Shown: piece after piece, positions 54,300 to 63,701 of the stretch | How the letters are laid out: every line of letters starts with the position of its first letter | Position numbering within the stretch: the stretch's first letter is position 1 | Source of the DNA: Paramacrobiotus metropolitanus | Lineage: Eukaryota; Tardigrada; Eutardigrada; Parachela; Macrobiotidae | Assembly (NCBI RefSeq): GCF_019649055.1 | Contig: NW_026570501.1 | Span: 1 to 64,000 of the forward strand | Direction: 5' to 3' | Length of the DNA stretch: 64,000 nucleotides | Translations under genes and position numbers: made by a program | The notes under the pieces: generated by a model | Told to the model about the DNA's origin: nothing | Seen by the model: the letters and a program-made list of their open reading frames with translations, nothing else | Databases searched by the model: none

Positions 54300-54590
54300 A
54301 CAATTAGTTAAGCTGTGCATTACCGTTCGATTATGGTTCAACCATTGGACGTATCGGAAAAAATAGTCGCAGAGCTTAAGTAGTAAAGCTGCATTTAGCT
54401 GCAGATTGATCGGAAATGGTTGTAACGTATGGTAGAGCGATGATCGCCGAAATGCTTCTGTGCGCAAAGTCAGTCTGATATCTACATTAGCTCGCTCAGA
54501 AGTAGCGCTAACGTGTATGTTTTGCTTGTTTGGCAGCGTGTTAACATTCGTTGCCTGCAGTTATAAAATGGCTAAAATTATTTCTCTATT
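54300..54590. other. No gene recognised
   Basis: Upstream of defensin-like copy B on its strand; I looked for a signal-peptide exon and found none convincing. Confidence 0.35.
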
Positions 54591-54599
54591 GCTGTTGCC

Positions 54600-54840
54600 T
54601 GTGCTGTATATGAATAGTACTGGATAGCCGATAACAGCACCCAGTGTCCGGCCGAACGGAACGTCTGTAGAGTACAGCGGAATGTGACACATCAATTCCT
54701 ATGCCATCGACGCCCATTTGTGCCGCACGGAGGAAGATTGTCGCCAATATCTGCCAAGACCGGCGGCGGATGTCGGTAACTGCCGCGGAACACCCCGCAA
54801 CGCTTGGTACTTGAATCGGGTGCGGTAATATCACCGACGT
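54600..54840. repeat. Dispersed repeat R2, copy 2
   Basis: Counterpart of 44.16-44.39 kb (cagcacccagtgtccgg, aacggaacgtctgtagag, gcccatttgtgccgcac). Confidence 0.5.
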
Positions 54841-54844
54841 CGCG

Positions 54845-55540
54845 CAGTCTGTAGACGTACCTATTCTTACAAGAAATGCAACACTGACGCAGTCTTATTT
54901 TGAACAGATATCGGTCATGCAACAGTCTGCGCTCTATGGTGGCGATTCTGTAGCAGAATTAAGGCTAATTTTTTACGTCGTTTTCCCTATTTAACGTGAA
55001 AGTTAGGCTTGAGCTTAGAGGTTATTAGAACTTATTACAAAGCACTGACAACAAAGGCTAAAACACAAAACACATAACTGTTGAAAGGCCGAGAACGATC
55101 TTGGAAGAGCAGCTTAAATGCTCACAAGTAAGAAATTCCGTGTTTTGTGTTTTGAATTGAGTTCATTGTCTTATGCATCGAGACACGGTCCCCTCGAAGC
55201 ACTTGACACTCGAGACAAAATAACAACAAAACATGACAAAAACAAAACTCAAAGACAAAAAGTGTTTAATATTTGTAAAAGGTCATTTCACGTTTACGTG
55301 ATAGTTACACATATTTTGGCGAGCGCTGAAAAATTTTTATTCTGCTTTTCAACCGACTTTTCAATTTTGTACCCAAGCCGATTCTAAGTGAAACGTATTA
55401 ATTAATTACTCTTCAGTTTTGTTGCACGGGTTGGCAAACGCTTGTAATCACTGCGGAGACAGTAAGAAAGCGCCCATGAACCACACCCATGGCATCCAGT
55501 CATTTTCATCTGACAGTAGTTATGGGGTAAATTTGGCGAA
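54845..55540. other. No gene recognised; possible outer flank of the Maverick-type element
   Basis: The ORF at 55118-55387 has no domain. I could not find an element terminus or target duplication here. Confidence 0.35.
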
Positions 55541-55546
55541 GCTAGC

Positions 55547-55821
55547 GCCCTATCGCTGGCGTTGCGCTGGCTGTGACGCAGGATGTGCCGCGGCAGCGGC
55601 ACGGTACGATGACGCCCTATCGCTGGCGTTGCGCTGGCTGTGACGCAGGATGTGCCGCGGCAGCGGCACGGTACGATGACGCCCCATCGCTGGCGTTGCG
55701 CTGGCTGTGAGGCAGAATGTGACGCGGCAGCGGCACGGTACAGTGACCACTGCCGACGCCCATTCACTGGCGTTCCGCTGTATGTGTGGCAGAGTGTGAC
55801 GCGGCAGCGGCACGGTACAGT
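55547..55821 (+). repeat. 67-bp tandem repeat, four units
   Basis: Units start gccctatcgctggcgttgcg at 55547, 55614 and 55681, and a diverged one at 55758 after a 10-bp insert. Each unit includes the local palindrome gccgcggcagcggc and ends cacggtacgatgac. Units 1 and 2 are identical. GC-rich compared with surroundings. Confidence 0.9.
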
Positions 55822-55928
55822 GAACATTTCTTTACTCTATCGCTGCGTGTGACCACTATTTATCGTTCATCGCGTCTAAAGTGAGACGGGCAGTACTCAG
55901 TATTGTGACTGGCTTAAGTCAGTGTTTT

Positions 55929-56270
55929 GCGCACGGTCTTCTACTGATGACATCATTCGTATGACATCATACCTATGACATCATGGAACGGCTTTGCACA
56001 CGGTACGTAACTACGTCATCACAGAAGTTTGGTTTACTTTTTTCACACGTTACTAATTATTGCGTCATCGATGACATCATAATTAATATTGTGCACACGA
56101 CACGTGTCTACGTCATCACAGAAGTTTGGTTTACTTTTTTCACACGTTACTAATTATTACGTCATCAATGACATCATAATTAATATTGTGCACACGACAC
56201 GTGTCTACGTCATCACCTACGCGCGGATTTTATTTCTTGCACACGGTACCAACCATGACATCATTGATGA
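55929..56270 (+). repeat. 97-bp tandem repeat rich in TGACATCAT / TACGTCATCA
   Basis: Two full units (from 55994 and 56091) and a partial third (from 56188), each carrying ctacgtcatcacagaagttt and gcgtcatcgatgacatcat. At least a dozen TGACATCA/TGACGTCA-like sites occur in 340 bp, plus recurring gcacacg(g/a) words. A related cluster lies at 57,508-57,552. These are CRE/ATF-like octamers by sequence; a promoter or replication-origin role in the element is inference. Confidence 0.8.
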
Positions 56271-56295
56271 ATAGCCAGACAGCAGTACGACACGA

Positions 56296-56365
56296 TAACA
56301 GTAATAACAGTAATAATAATAATAATAATTATAATTATAATAATAATGATAATAATAATAGTAAG
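56296..56365 (+). repeat. (TAA)n microsatellite
   Basis: Imperfect run of taataataat and ataattataa units. Confidence 0.9.
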
Positions 56366-56390
56366 TCAAAATTACACAAAGAACATTGTG

Positions 56391-57251
56391 TTACTGCACT
56401 ATTTGCATACTTTCCAGCATAGCTTCAACAGAACGAACACTAGTGAAATCGTACTCACTGTAAGTTGACAAAAGTCGAAACAGTTCGCCTCGCAAATCCG
56501 TCATCACGACTTTGTCATGTCGCAGCGAGCGCACGGTGGCACGGAGCGTGTTCTTGGTGTAGTCATTGAGGACGCCAAGGATTCGGCTCATCATCTGGCC
56601 CTCCAAGTCCTGTGGCATAGGCAGCTTTGGCGCACTAAACACCGCGAATCGCCGAAGCAACCCGCAAACATCCAATTCCTGCAAGTCGCGGATAGTTGTC
56701 AGGTTGAATCGTGAACGGTGAGTGGGCAGTCCGTCAACATCATGGGACTTGTACCGGTCCACCTGGACGTAATCTCGGCTTCCGAGGTTCACCCATTTGG
56801 CACGGAGATCCCCGCTAAAGCTGTGAACATAAGATGACCTTGGATGGGAACCTTTTCCGCGTTGCCGTTCGTTTGGGATTCTGAAGGCGAGATCCATGCG
56901 ACACTTCGTGGAGGACAGGTAAGAGAACACCTCAAACATCTCTTTTACCTTCCAAACAGCAACTCGTGCATTACGTGCTGAGAAAACCACGACATAGGCT
57001 TCTGACTTGACGACAAAGCGCGCAAGGCCTAAGTGGAACTCGATCTGTCCAGGATCCGGTAAAGACAACGCTGGTGAGATTGTAGGATTAGGGATGCTGA
57101 TAACTGGCGCAATGGAATCAGTCTGTCCAGGAATCAATAGCGCTGGTGGAACCGCGAGATTAGGAACACTGAGGTTGTCGTGCACTGCGTCTGCTTCCAG
57201 CGACTTAAACAGTTTATCGATGTCGTCGAAAAGCTCCTCGTTAGAGGCCAT
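56391..57251 (-). CDS. Maverick-type element ORF of unknown function, 286 aa
   Basis: A fully open minus-strand frame, divergent from the polymerase. The N-terminus is acidic/amphipathic (MASNEELFDDIDKLFKSLEA), followed by a proline-rich linker (PPALLIPGQTDSIAPVIS, PTISPALSLPDPG). It continues with a mixed alpha/beta body (FHLGLARFVVKSEAYVVVFS, MEVFSYLSS-like EMFEVFSYLSSTKCRMDLAF, GSRDYVQVDRYKSHDV). I recognise no family. Position at the end of the element and divergent orientation suggest an accessory or regulatory protein of the element. The intervening arrays with TGACATCAT sites lie just beyond its 3' end. Confidence 0.6.
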   Translation of the reverse strand: MASNEELFDDIDKLFKSLEADAVHDNLSVPNLAVPPALLIPGQTDSIAPVISIPNPTISPALSLPDPGQIEFHLGLARFVVKSEAYVVVFSARNARVAVWKVKEMFEVFSYLSSTKCRMDLAFRIPNERQRGKGSHPRSSYVHSFSGDLRAKWVNLGSRDYVQVDRYKSHDVDGLPTHRSRFNLTTIRDLQELDVCGLLRRFAVFSAPKLPMPQDLEGQMMSRILGVLNDYTKNTLRATVRSLRHDKVVMTDLRGELFRLLSTYSEYDFTSVRSVEAMLESMQIVQ

Positions 57252-57289
57252 TTTAGAAGTGAATTGGAACTGAGATTTGGATCAACTAA

Positions 57290-57970
57290 TTTCGCCTTCG
57301 GTCGTTCTCTTCCTTGAAGCCTTAATGATTTCGTCGGAGAAGACGCGAGGCGGAGCTCTAGTTGTGCTGCAGGCTTGCTGATTGGGCATTGAGCGGTACG
57401 CGGAGCTTTGCTTGTGACTTACACCATTCCATTGGTTACAGAGAGCTGGGAGGCGGGCTACAAATGTGTCGCCAGCGATTCAATTGGTCGAAAAAAACTG
57501 ATCCGATCGATGACGTAGGTTTGCACACGGTCTCATAGTATGATATCATTTGACTTAGACCGACAGCCCGGTTAAGAAACCGGGTCGGAACCGAATACTT
57601 AGATCGAACAAAATAGTCGCCATTCAGTTCCGGTTCGGTTACGGCCAACACAAATCGACCAACTGCTAAAACAAATAAAAAAACTGGCAACCAGTAGTTT
57701 GGAACCTGTGTACATAAACTGCATACTTACCTGCATTACCACTGCGCTACGTTACCAATTTTAAAATCTGCAGCACAGTTTTCATACTGGGAGTCCCTCT
57801 GGCCGTCTTCGTGCCTTAAGAACGTCACATTCATTCGGATGTGCGTTTCAGAGAGCTCCGTTGCAATTTGTGCGTTTCTTGCCTCACAAAACGCCAGAAT
57901 AGCGCTTTACCAAGGGCGGCAAGCCTTCATTTCAAGTTTAAGCATTTGCTGTCAACATCTATTTTATAGA
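57290..57970. promoter_or_regulatory. Divergent intergenic region of the element
   Basis: About 700 bp between the left ORF and the polymerase start. It contains gatgacgtaggtttgcacac and atgatatcat, echoing the 97-bp repeats. It likely holds both promoters; no TATA box is obvious. Confidence 0.35.
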
Positions 57971-57973
57971 AAA

Positions 57974-60900
57974 ATGGTTGACTACGAGTTTTCTCAAGGC
58001 ATGCTTGAGGCTATGGCTCAAGTAGCGGCCATGGACGATATAGTGTTTGATGATTCTGATAATGCTAGTTTTCCAGATTCGGATGATCCGGACTGGAACG
58101 TGCAGCTGGGTGGAGGCTTGCCGGATAACATTGGTGATCTGGTTACCGTTGTTCCAGAATCCCGACGGTATTCTCCAAAGTACGGCTTGACCTTTGAGAA
58201 CTATCGTGTGACCGTTAAGGATCTCCAGCATCTTGATCAGACATCCATTCCTGTTGCCATTGCCGCTATTCTACAAGACGTGCTGGATAATGTGCTGCGC
58301 GATGTGCCCAATCAATCTGTCGTCCGCCTCCGGATCGAGCAAGATTCTTTGCGTTATCCTATTTGGACTCCTCCCATGAATCGGTCTGAGCTCTCGGTAC
58401 AACGTTGGATGGCTGAGGTGAAGCGCGTCCTCCAGTCGAACGAAACCTTCTCTCTCAACGAATCATTTTTCATCCTTGTCCAGTACACCAAGATTCCTTC
58501 CGGTCAGTGTCTTAAGAATGTCCCGCAGATGCTGAAGAACAAACTCCTAAAGATGAAGTGCATTGTTCAAGTCAAGAATACTATGGACAGCACCTGCCTT
58601 GCTCGCGCTATGGTTATTGCTAAAGCTTATGCCGATGAAGATCCTGCCTTATGCAAAAATTACGCCAACAGAAGGCTGCTCAAACGGATGCTGCGTACGC
58701 CCTTATTCGTCGTGCAGATCTTCCCATTCGTGAATTCAGTATTCAAGATATTCCAGCATTCAGAAGGTGAGTTGAAACGAACGTATAAAACAATAACACA
58801 AATAGTAACTAGTCATTCTGCGTAGGCTCTTCCGGGTTATCAGATTATTGTGGTCAGCGTTGAGCATTTGAACAGTATCGTTTATAAAGGCCCTGATAAT
58901 GTTAAAAAAATTCTATTGCTCAGTCATAACAGACATTTTGACGTTATCAAATCTTTTCCGGCATGGTTTGATCGGAGTTATTGGTGTTTCAAATGTGATA
59001 AGGGATATAATAACCGTGTGGCATTTTGCAAAGAGTTACCTGTGGTTTTGCTTCCGTAATGATTGTGAGATGGATACTAACAATAAGACAACATGTACTG
59101 ACTGCAGCAGGACCTTTTTGGGTCAAGGGTGTTTTGACGCACATAAGCTTAGCGCTGGGCTTAAAACAAAAGACAATAGCAGCCATAAGCGCCAGTCTTT
59201 GTGCGGCTCAATTTTCTTGTACCTCTTGTCAAACATACTGTATCAATGCTCAATCGCGATCAACGGAATACCCACGCTTGTGGAGAGGTACGCTGCAAGT
59301 TCTGCCATCTGTTTGCTTTGCCGGGGACCCACAAGTGCTACATGAAAACCCACAAGATGGTTGATGCGGAGCGGGCGCGTGTGATGCTGCTCGTTTCCTT
59401 TATTTCGACTTCGAGACCTACGTTTTCAAAAGTCGCGAGCTGATACCAAACTTAGCAGTATGTATACTAATTTCATTTTATCAATACTATACTTACAGTA
59501 CTTAATCTTAGATTCGTTCAATACGACGACGGTACGGAACGAATTTCCCTGATTCTGAAACGTTTCGGGGGACGTAACGGAATCATTGTGCAAGTTCTTA
59601 TTTCAAGCGCAGCATAAAGGCTTCTACGTCATTGCACATAACTTGCGTGTAAGTCGGTATAGTGGTTATTAAACAAACCGACTTGTAAAATATAAATTTT
59701 GTACAGGGATTTGATGGATACTTCATCATCCGGTGGCTCCTCAACAATGGTATAAACCCCCGTGTTATCATGAATGGCGGCAAGATCATGTCCATGGAAG
59801 TCGAAGAGTACCAGATGCACTTCCGGGATAGCTATAACTACAACCCTCAGAGCCTCGCAAAATGGCCGGAAACGTTTGGATTCGAAGGTTTGAGTAAAGG
59901 CACTTTCCCACACCGCTTCAACCGGCCGGAAAACGGGAACCAAACTACCGAGTTTCCTTCGCTTGCTGACTATGGTTTCGACTCGATGCTAGAAAAAGAC
60001 AAACCCGGCTTTGAACTGTGGTACACAACACCGAACGGGCGACTAAAGAGAACCGGTTTGACTTTCGGAAAGAAATTACCGCCTATTGCAGTATGGATGT
60101 AACCGTCTTGCGGAAGTGCTGTCAACAGTTCCGGTCAATGTTTATGGACATCAGTGGAGGAATGTGCCCTTTTGTCTGCGCAACTACCATCGCGGGACTC
60201 TGTAACCTGTACTGGCGGACCAGGTTCTTAATACCCAACCGAATTGCTTTGATCCCACGGTCAGGCTTTTACCGTAACCGGCCTCAGTCCGCCAAGGCGC
60301 TTAAATGGCTACAATGGTTGGCACAAGAGATCCAGGATTCGGACATTCAATACCGGACGTCAGACGGTAACGAGCACAAAATTGGCCCGTATTACGTTGA
60401 TGGATACTGCCACAAGACCGGAAACGTGTTTGAATTCTACGGATGCTGGTAGGAATAGCATTATATTTCTATGTTACATTGATCATTATTATTATTTCGG
60501 TCTGATTTTCAGGTTCCATGGGTGCCCTAAATGCACGAATCCGGACACCGTTCATCCATTTCGCGACCTGCCCATGAAAGACATCTATGCCGAAACTATG
60601 TATCGCGAGGACTGCCTGAGAAAGGAAGGACATTCCGTTACCGTAATCTGGGAACACGACTACGACGAGCGGTGCAAAACGGATGCTGAGTTCCGGGCAT
60701 TCGTCAGTGGCGTGTCGGTCCGCGAACCCATCAATCCACGGGAAGCCTTTTATGGAGGACGAACTAATGCCGCCCGACTCCATCACACTGTGGCAAACGG
60801 AGAACAGATACGGTATTATGACGTTTGCTCCGAATATCCCTTCGTCAACAAGAACAAACGCTACCCCGTTGGTCATCCCAAGATTATAACCAAAGACTTC

Positions 60901-62169
60901 AAAGATGCCAGAGAATACTTCGGCCTTATTAGTTGTGAAATCCTCCCCCCGCAGGACCTGTATTTACCGGTGTTGCCGTACCGAAGCCACGGAAAACTAA
61001 CGTTTCCCCTGTGTCGCACATGTGTCGAGCTTCAGCGAAACTCAAAATGCTGTCACACTCCCGAGGAACGGAAACTTTGTGGTACGTGGTGCACTCCAGA
61101 GGTCATGGCTGCCTTGGACCGAGGATATACGATTGTGAACATCTTAGAAGTTTGGCACTTTAGCGATTATGAAGACCACCTGTTTGCCAATTACGTGAAC
61201 ACGTTTCTGAAGATGAAGACGGAGGCAAGTGGTTGGCCTGCGGATGTGACCACGGAGGATGACAAAGCACTCTACATTGAAGAATACAAGGCCAAAGAAG
61301 GCATTAATCTGGACCCCACGAAGATAGCCCTTAATCCTGGACTTCGCGCTCTGGCAAAGCTGTATCTTAACAGTTTTTGGGGTCGTCTCGGTATGCAAGA
61401 CAATAAGCCGACTACGAAGCATGTTACAAAGCCGGAGGAGTTCTACGACATGCTACTATCGGGAAAAAACCACGTTTCTTCTTTTGACCTTATGAACGAT
61501 GACGTCATTCAGGTGACGTATCGGATGGAGGAAGGTTTCGTGGAGCCTAATCCACATACGAGTGTCGTACTAGCCGCGTAAGTACACGTCCAAGTTGGAA
61601 GTAATCGTACCTTATTATTGCTACTTTCAGTTTTACAACATGCTGGGCTCGCCTTCATTTGTATGGATATATGGAGCAAGTAGGACGAGATCTGCTCTAT
61701 TTTGACACGGACTCCATTATCTTCGTCCATCGTCCTGGCGGAAATTCACCGGTTACAGGGAAGATTTTGGGCGACCTTACAGATGAGTTGAAACCCGGCC
61801 AATATATTCGGGAATTCGTCTCACTAGGTAACTAAGACTTTTTTTGTGGATATTGTCATGACTTTTAATGTTTTGCTTGCAGGGCCAAAATCTTATGCCT
61901 ACCAAACGAATGACTTGAAAACGGTCGTCAAATTTAAAGGTTTTACCATCAACGGACAGACGCAGAAGATCCTTAATTTTGAAAATATGTTGAACATGCT
62001 CGGTAGCTCAGACGCTGTAACTGTAAGCTATCCTAACGCGATTCAACGCAGCAAACGTAAATTCTCGTTGATTGAAGCGGATCTCTCTAAAAAATTTCGA
62101 ATGACGTACGATAAACGGCGAATTATCAGCAACTGGAACACGTTGCCTTTTAGTTACTGCAGTGAGTAA
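57974..62169 (+). pseudogene. polB: Protein-primed family B DNA polymerase (Maverick/adintovirus type), with introns and frame breaks
   Basis: N-terminal segment (LSVQRWMAEVKRVLQSNETF, CIVQVKN, CLARAMVIAKAY) as in Maverick/adintovirus polymerases. A cysteine/histidine region follows (YWCFKCDKGYN, CTDCSRTFLGQGCFDAHK, CGEVRCKFCHLF). Exonuclease motifs are FDFET, GFDGYFIIRWLLNNG and YCSMDVTVLRKCC. Polymerase motifs are DVCSEYPFVN (A), LAKLYLNSFWGRLG (B) and YFDTDS (C). The end is NTLPF. GT-AG introns: 58767-58825, about 59458-59498, 59649-59706, 60449-60512, 61578-61630 and 61828-61882. The frame changes outside introns near 58,665, 58,760, 59,020, 59,180, 59,385, 59,540, 59,560 and 60,050, several at homopolymer runs; from 60,513 on it is clean. 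Either a decaying copy or uncorrected sequence. Confidence 0.85.
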
Positions 62170-62184
62170 ATTTCGGGATTGTTC

Positions 62185-62442
62185 TTATCCGATTCCTGTC
62201 TGCATTGTATCGTTACTAAATTTTTGCAATAAAACAATTACTTCCGTCACATTGTTTGTTTGGTTTCCGTCCCACAAGAACAATTGTTCGCGGAACTGAC
62301 GAATACATAATAACGTCACGATAAATAGGAATACAACAATTCCTTGAACAGCCATACAGACTCTAGTGAACCTGTTTTCGATTCTCAATATTCTAAGTTG
62401 TCGATCCATATCTGAAATTATGAAGAACACTAATGAGAACAC
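62185..62442 (-). CDS. Small single-pass membrane protein of the element
   Basis: A minus-strand frame between polymerase and ATPase. From the methionine at 62409 it gives about 74 residues: basic N-terminus (MDRQLRILRIENRFTRVC), a transmembrane segment (AVQGIVVFLFIVTLLCI), and a polar tail with an N-glycosylation-type NQTN. The longer start (62442) adds another hydrophobic segment. Such small membrane ORFs occur in virus-like elements; function unknown. Confidence 0.4.
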   Translation of the reverse strand: MFSLVFFIISDMDRQLRILRIENRFTRVCMAVQGIVVFLFIVTLLCIRQFREQLFLWDGNQTNNVTEVIVLLQKFSNDTMQTGIG

Positions 62443-62670
62443 TCTAGATTTTTAGTTAAACGTATCTCAATGCTCACTTAAATAGCTTGCATCGTCAAAA
62501 AATAATTCTGTTAAAATTGATAGAGCAAAAAATTACTAAAACAGTAGAATTAGTTGCTGTACTTGTGTTTTCTATAAGAAAAAATGATAAAGAAAAGTTG
62601 AAATTTTGTGAAATTTATTCGATCGAATTTAGCACTTAATGGTTTCTAGGAATTCTTAAAAACTGATATC

Positions 62671-63390
62671 ATGGCCTTAGTCTATTTAAGTTTAATAGTT
62701 GCTAATATGTTCAGCAAAATGTGTAGTATTCAAGATTTTGACTGCCGTTTCCGGCTACCCGCTGGCATTGTGGTTGCCGGACCAACAATGAGCGGAAAGA
62801 CTCAGTTCGTATTTAAACTTTTACAAAAGAAGGATGTAATGTTCGACAATGTTCCACAAAGAATAGTCTATTGCTACGGTGAGTGGCAGGAAGCCTTTGA
62901 TGGACTAGGCGACCAGATTGAATTTATCAAAGGGGTGGAGCCAGTGTTGGACAACGAAGAATTCTTTGACAGACGGATACCCACGCTGCTGGTCATCGAC
63001 GACTTAGCAATAGCGGTGAGCACTGACCCACGAATTAGTAAGCTGTTTACTCAGGGCATTCATCATCGCAATCTATCGGTAGTATTGATTCTGCAAAATT
63101 TGTATCGTCAAGGTAGGTCTATGCGTGACGTTGCGTTGAACGCCCAGTATCTAGTACTGTTCAAAAATGTGCGAGATACAGGGCAAATAAATGTTTTGGC
63201 GCGTCAGATGGGACTGCCACATTTACCGGAAGCATACAAAAAGGTAACCTCGGAAGCTTATCAACCATTAATTATGGATATGCGTCCTGACAGTAAAGAC
63301 TATTTAAGGGTGAGATCACACATTTTTCCGGACGATCTTACAAGAATATATGTTAAACGTAATACAGCAGTACCATGTCGGAGCGGGTAA
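62671..63390 (+). CDS. Genome-packaging ATPase (A32-like, FtsK-HerA superfamily)
   Basis: Walker A AGPTMSGKTQF, Walker B PTLLVIDDL, and further landmarks HRNLSVVLILQNLYRQG, LNAQYLVLFKNVRD, ARQMGLPHLP. This is the family that pumps DNA into preformed capsids in NCLDV-like viruses, virophages and Mavericks/adintoviruses. 239 codons, typical length, no frame break. The start could also be the methionine at 62707 (MFSKMCSIQDF). Its end overlaps the next gene by 16 bp. Presence of a packaging ATPase implies that the element once had, or still has, a virion stage. Confidence 0.92.
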   Translation: MALVYLSLIVANMFSKMCSIQDFDCRFRLPAGIVVAGPTMSGKTQFVFKLLQKKDVMFDNVPQRIVYCYGEWQEAFDGLGDQIEFIKGVEPVLDNEEFFDRRIPTLLVIDDLAIAVSTDPRISKLFTQGIHHRNLSVVLILQNLYRQGRSMRDVALNAQYLVLFKNVRDTGQINVLARQMGLPHLPEAYKKVTSEAYQPLIMDMRPDSKDYLRVRSHIFPDDLTRIYVKRNTAVPCRSG

Positions 63391-63701
63391 AGAAAGCGGC
63401 ACCATTCGTGCTGACGCTCAGGTCTCTAAAACCAAAACAACGAAAAGTACTGCTCAGTTACGCAACGAAAGACCAAATACGCGCCATTGAGGAAATTGCC
63501 TTGAATATTGTGAAGAACACGACACCGATTTCCTCAGAGTACTTGGAAGTTTGCAAACGCCATCGAAAACCATTGAAGCTATTGGCATTAAAGCGGTACC
63601 CCATCAAAGCCAAGCGTGAAATTTTACAGCAAGGAGGATTTATTGGAGCCATATTGCCAGTCATAGCAAGTTTAGTGGGATCGCTTATCGCAAATGGATG
63701 A
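63375..63701 (+). CDS. Small basic virion-like protein (adenovirus pX-like of Mavericks/adintoviruses)
   Basis: 108 codons. N-terminal half: LRSLKPKQRKVLLSYATKDQ, IRAIEEIALNIVKNT. Then a basic stretch (KRHRKPLKLLALKRYPIKAK) and a terminal hydrophobic segment (GGFIGAILPVIASLVGSLI). This organisation (helical, Arg/Lys-rich, then GGF-hydrophobic end) is characteristic of the small ORF that follows the packaging ATPase in adintoviruses and Polintons, compared in the literature with adenovirus pX. Overlaps the ATPase by 16 bp and the next gene by 8 bp. Confidence 0.8.
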   Translation: MSERVKKAAPFVLTLRSLKPKQRKVLLSYATKDQIRAIEEIALNIVKNTTPISSEYLEVCKRHRKPLKLLALKRYPIKAKREILQQGGFIGAILPVIASLVGSLIANG

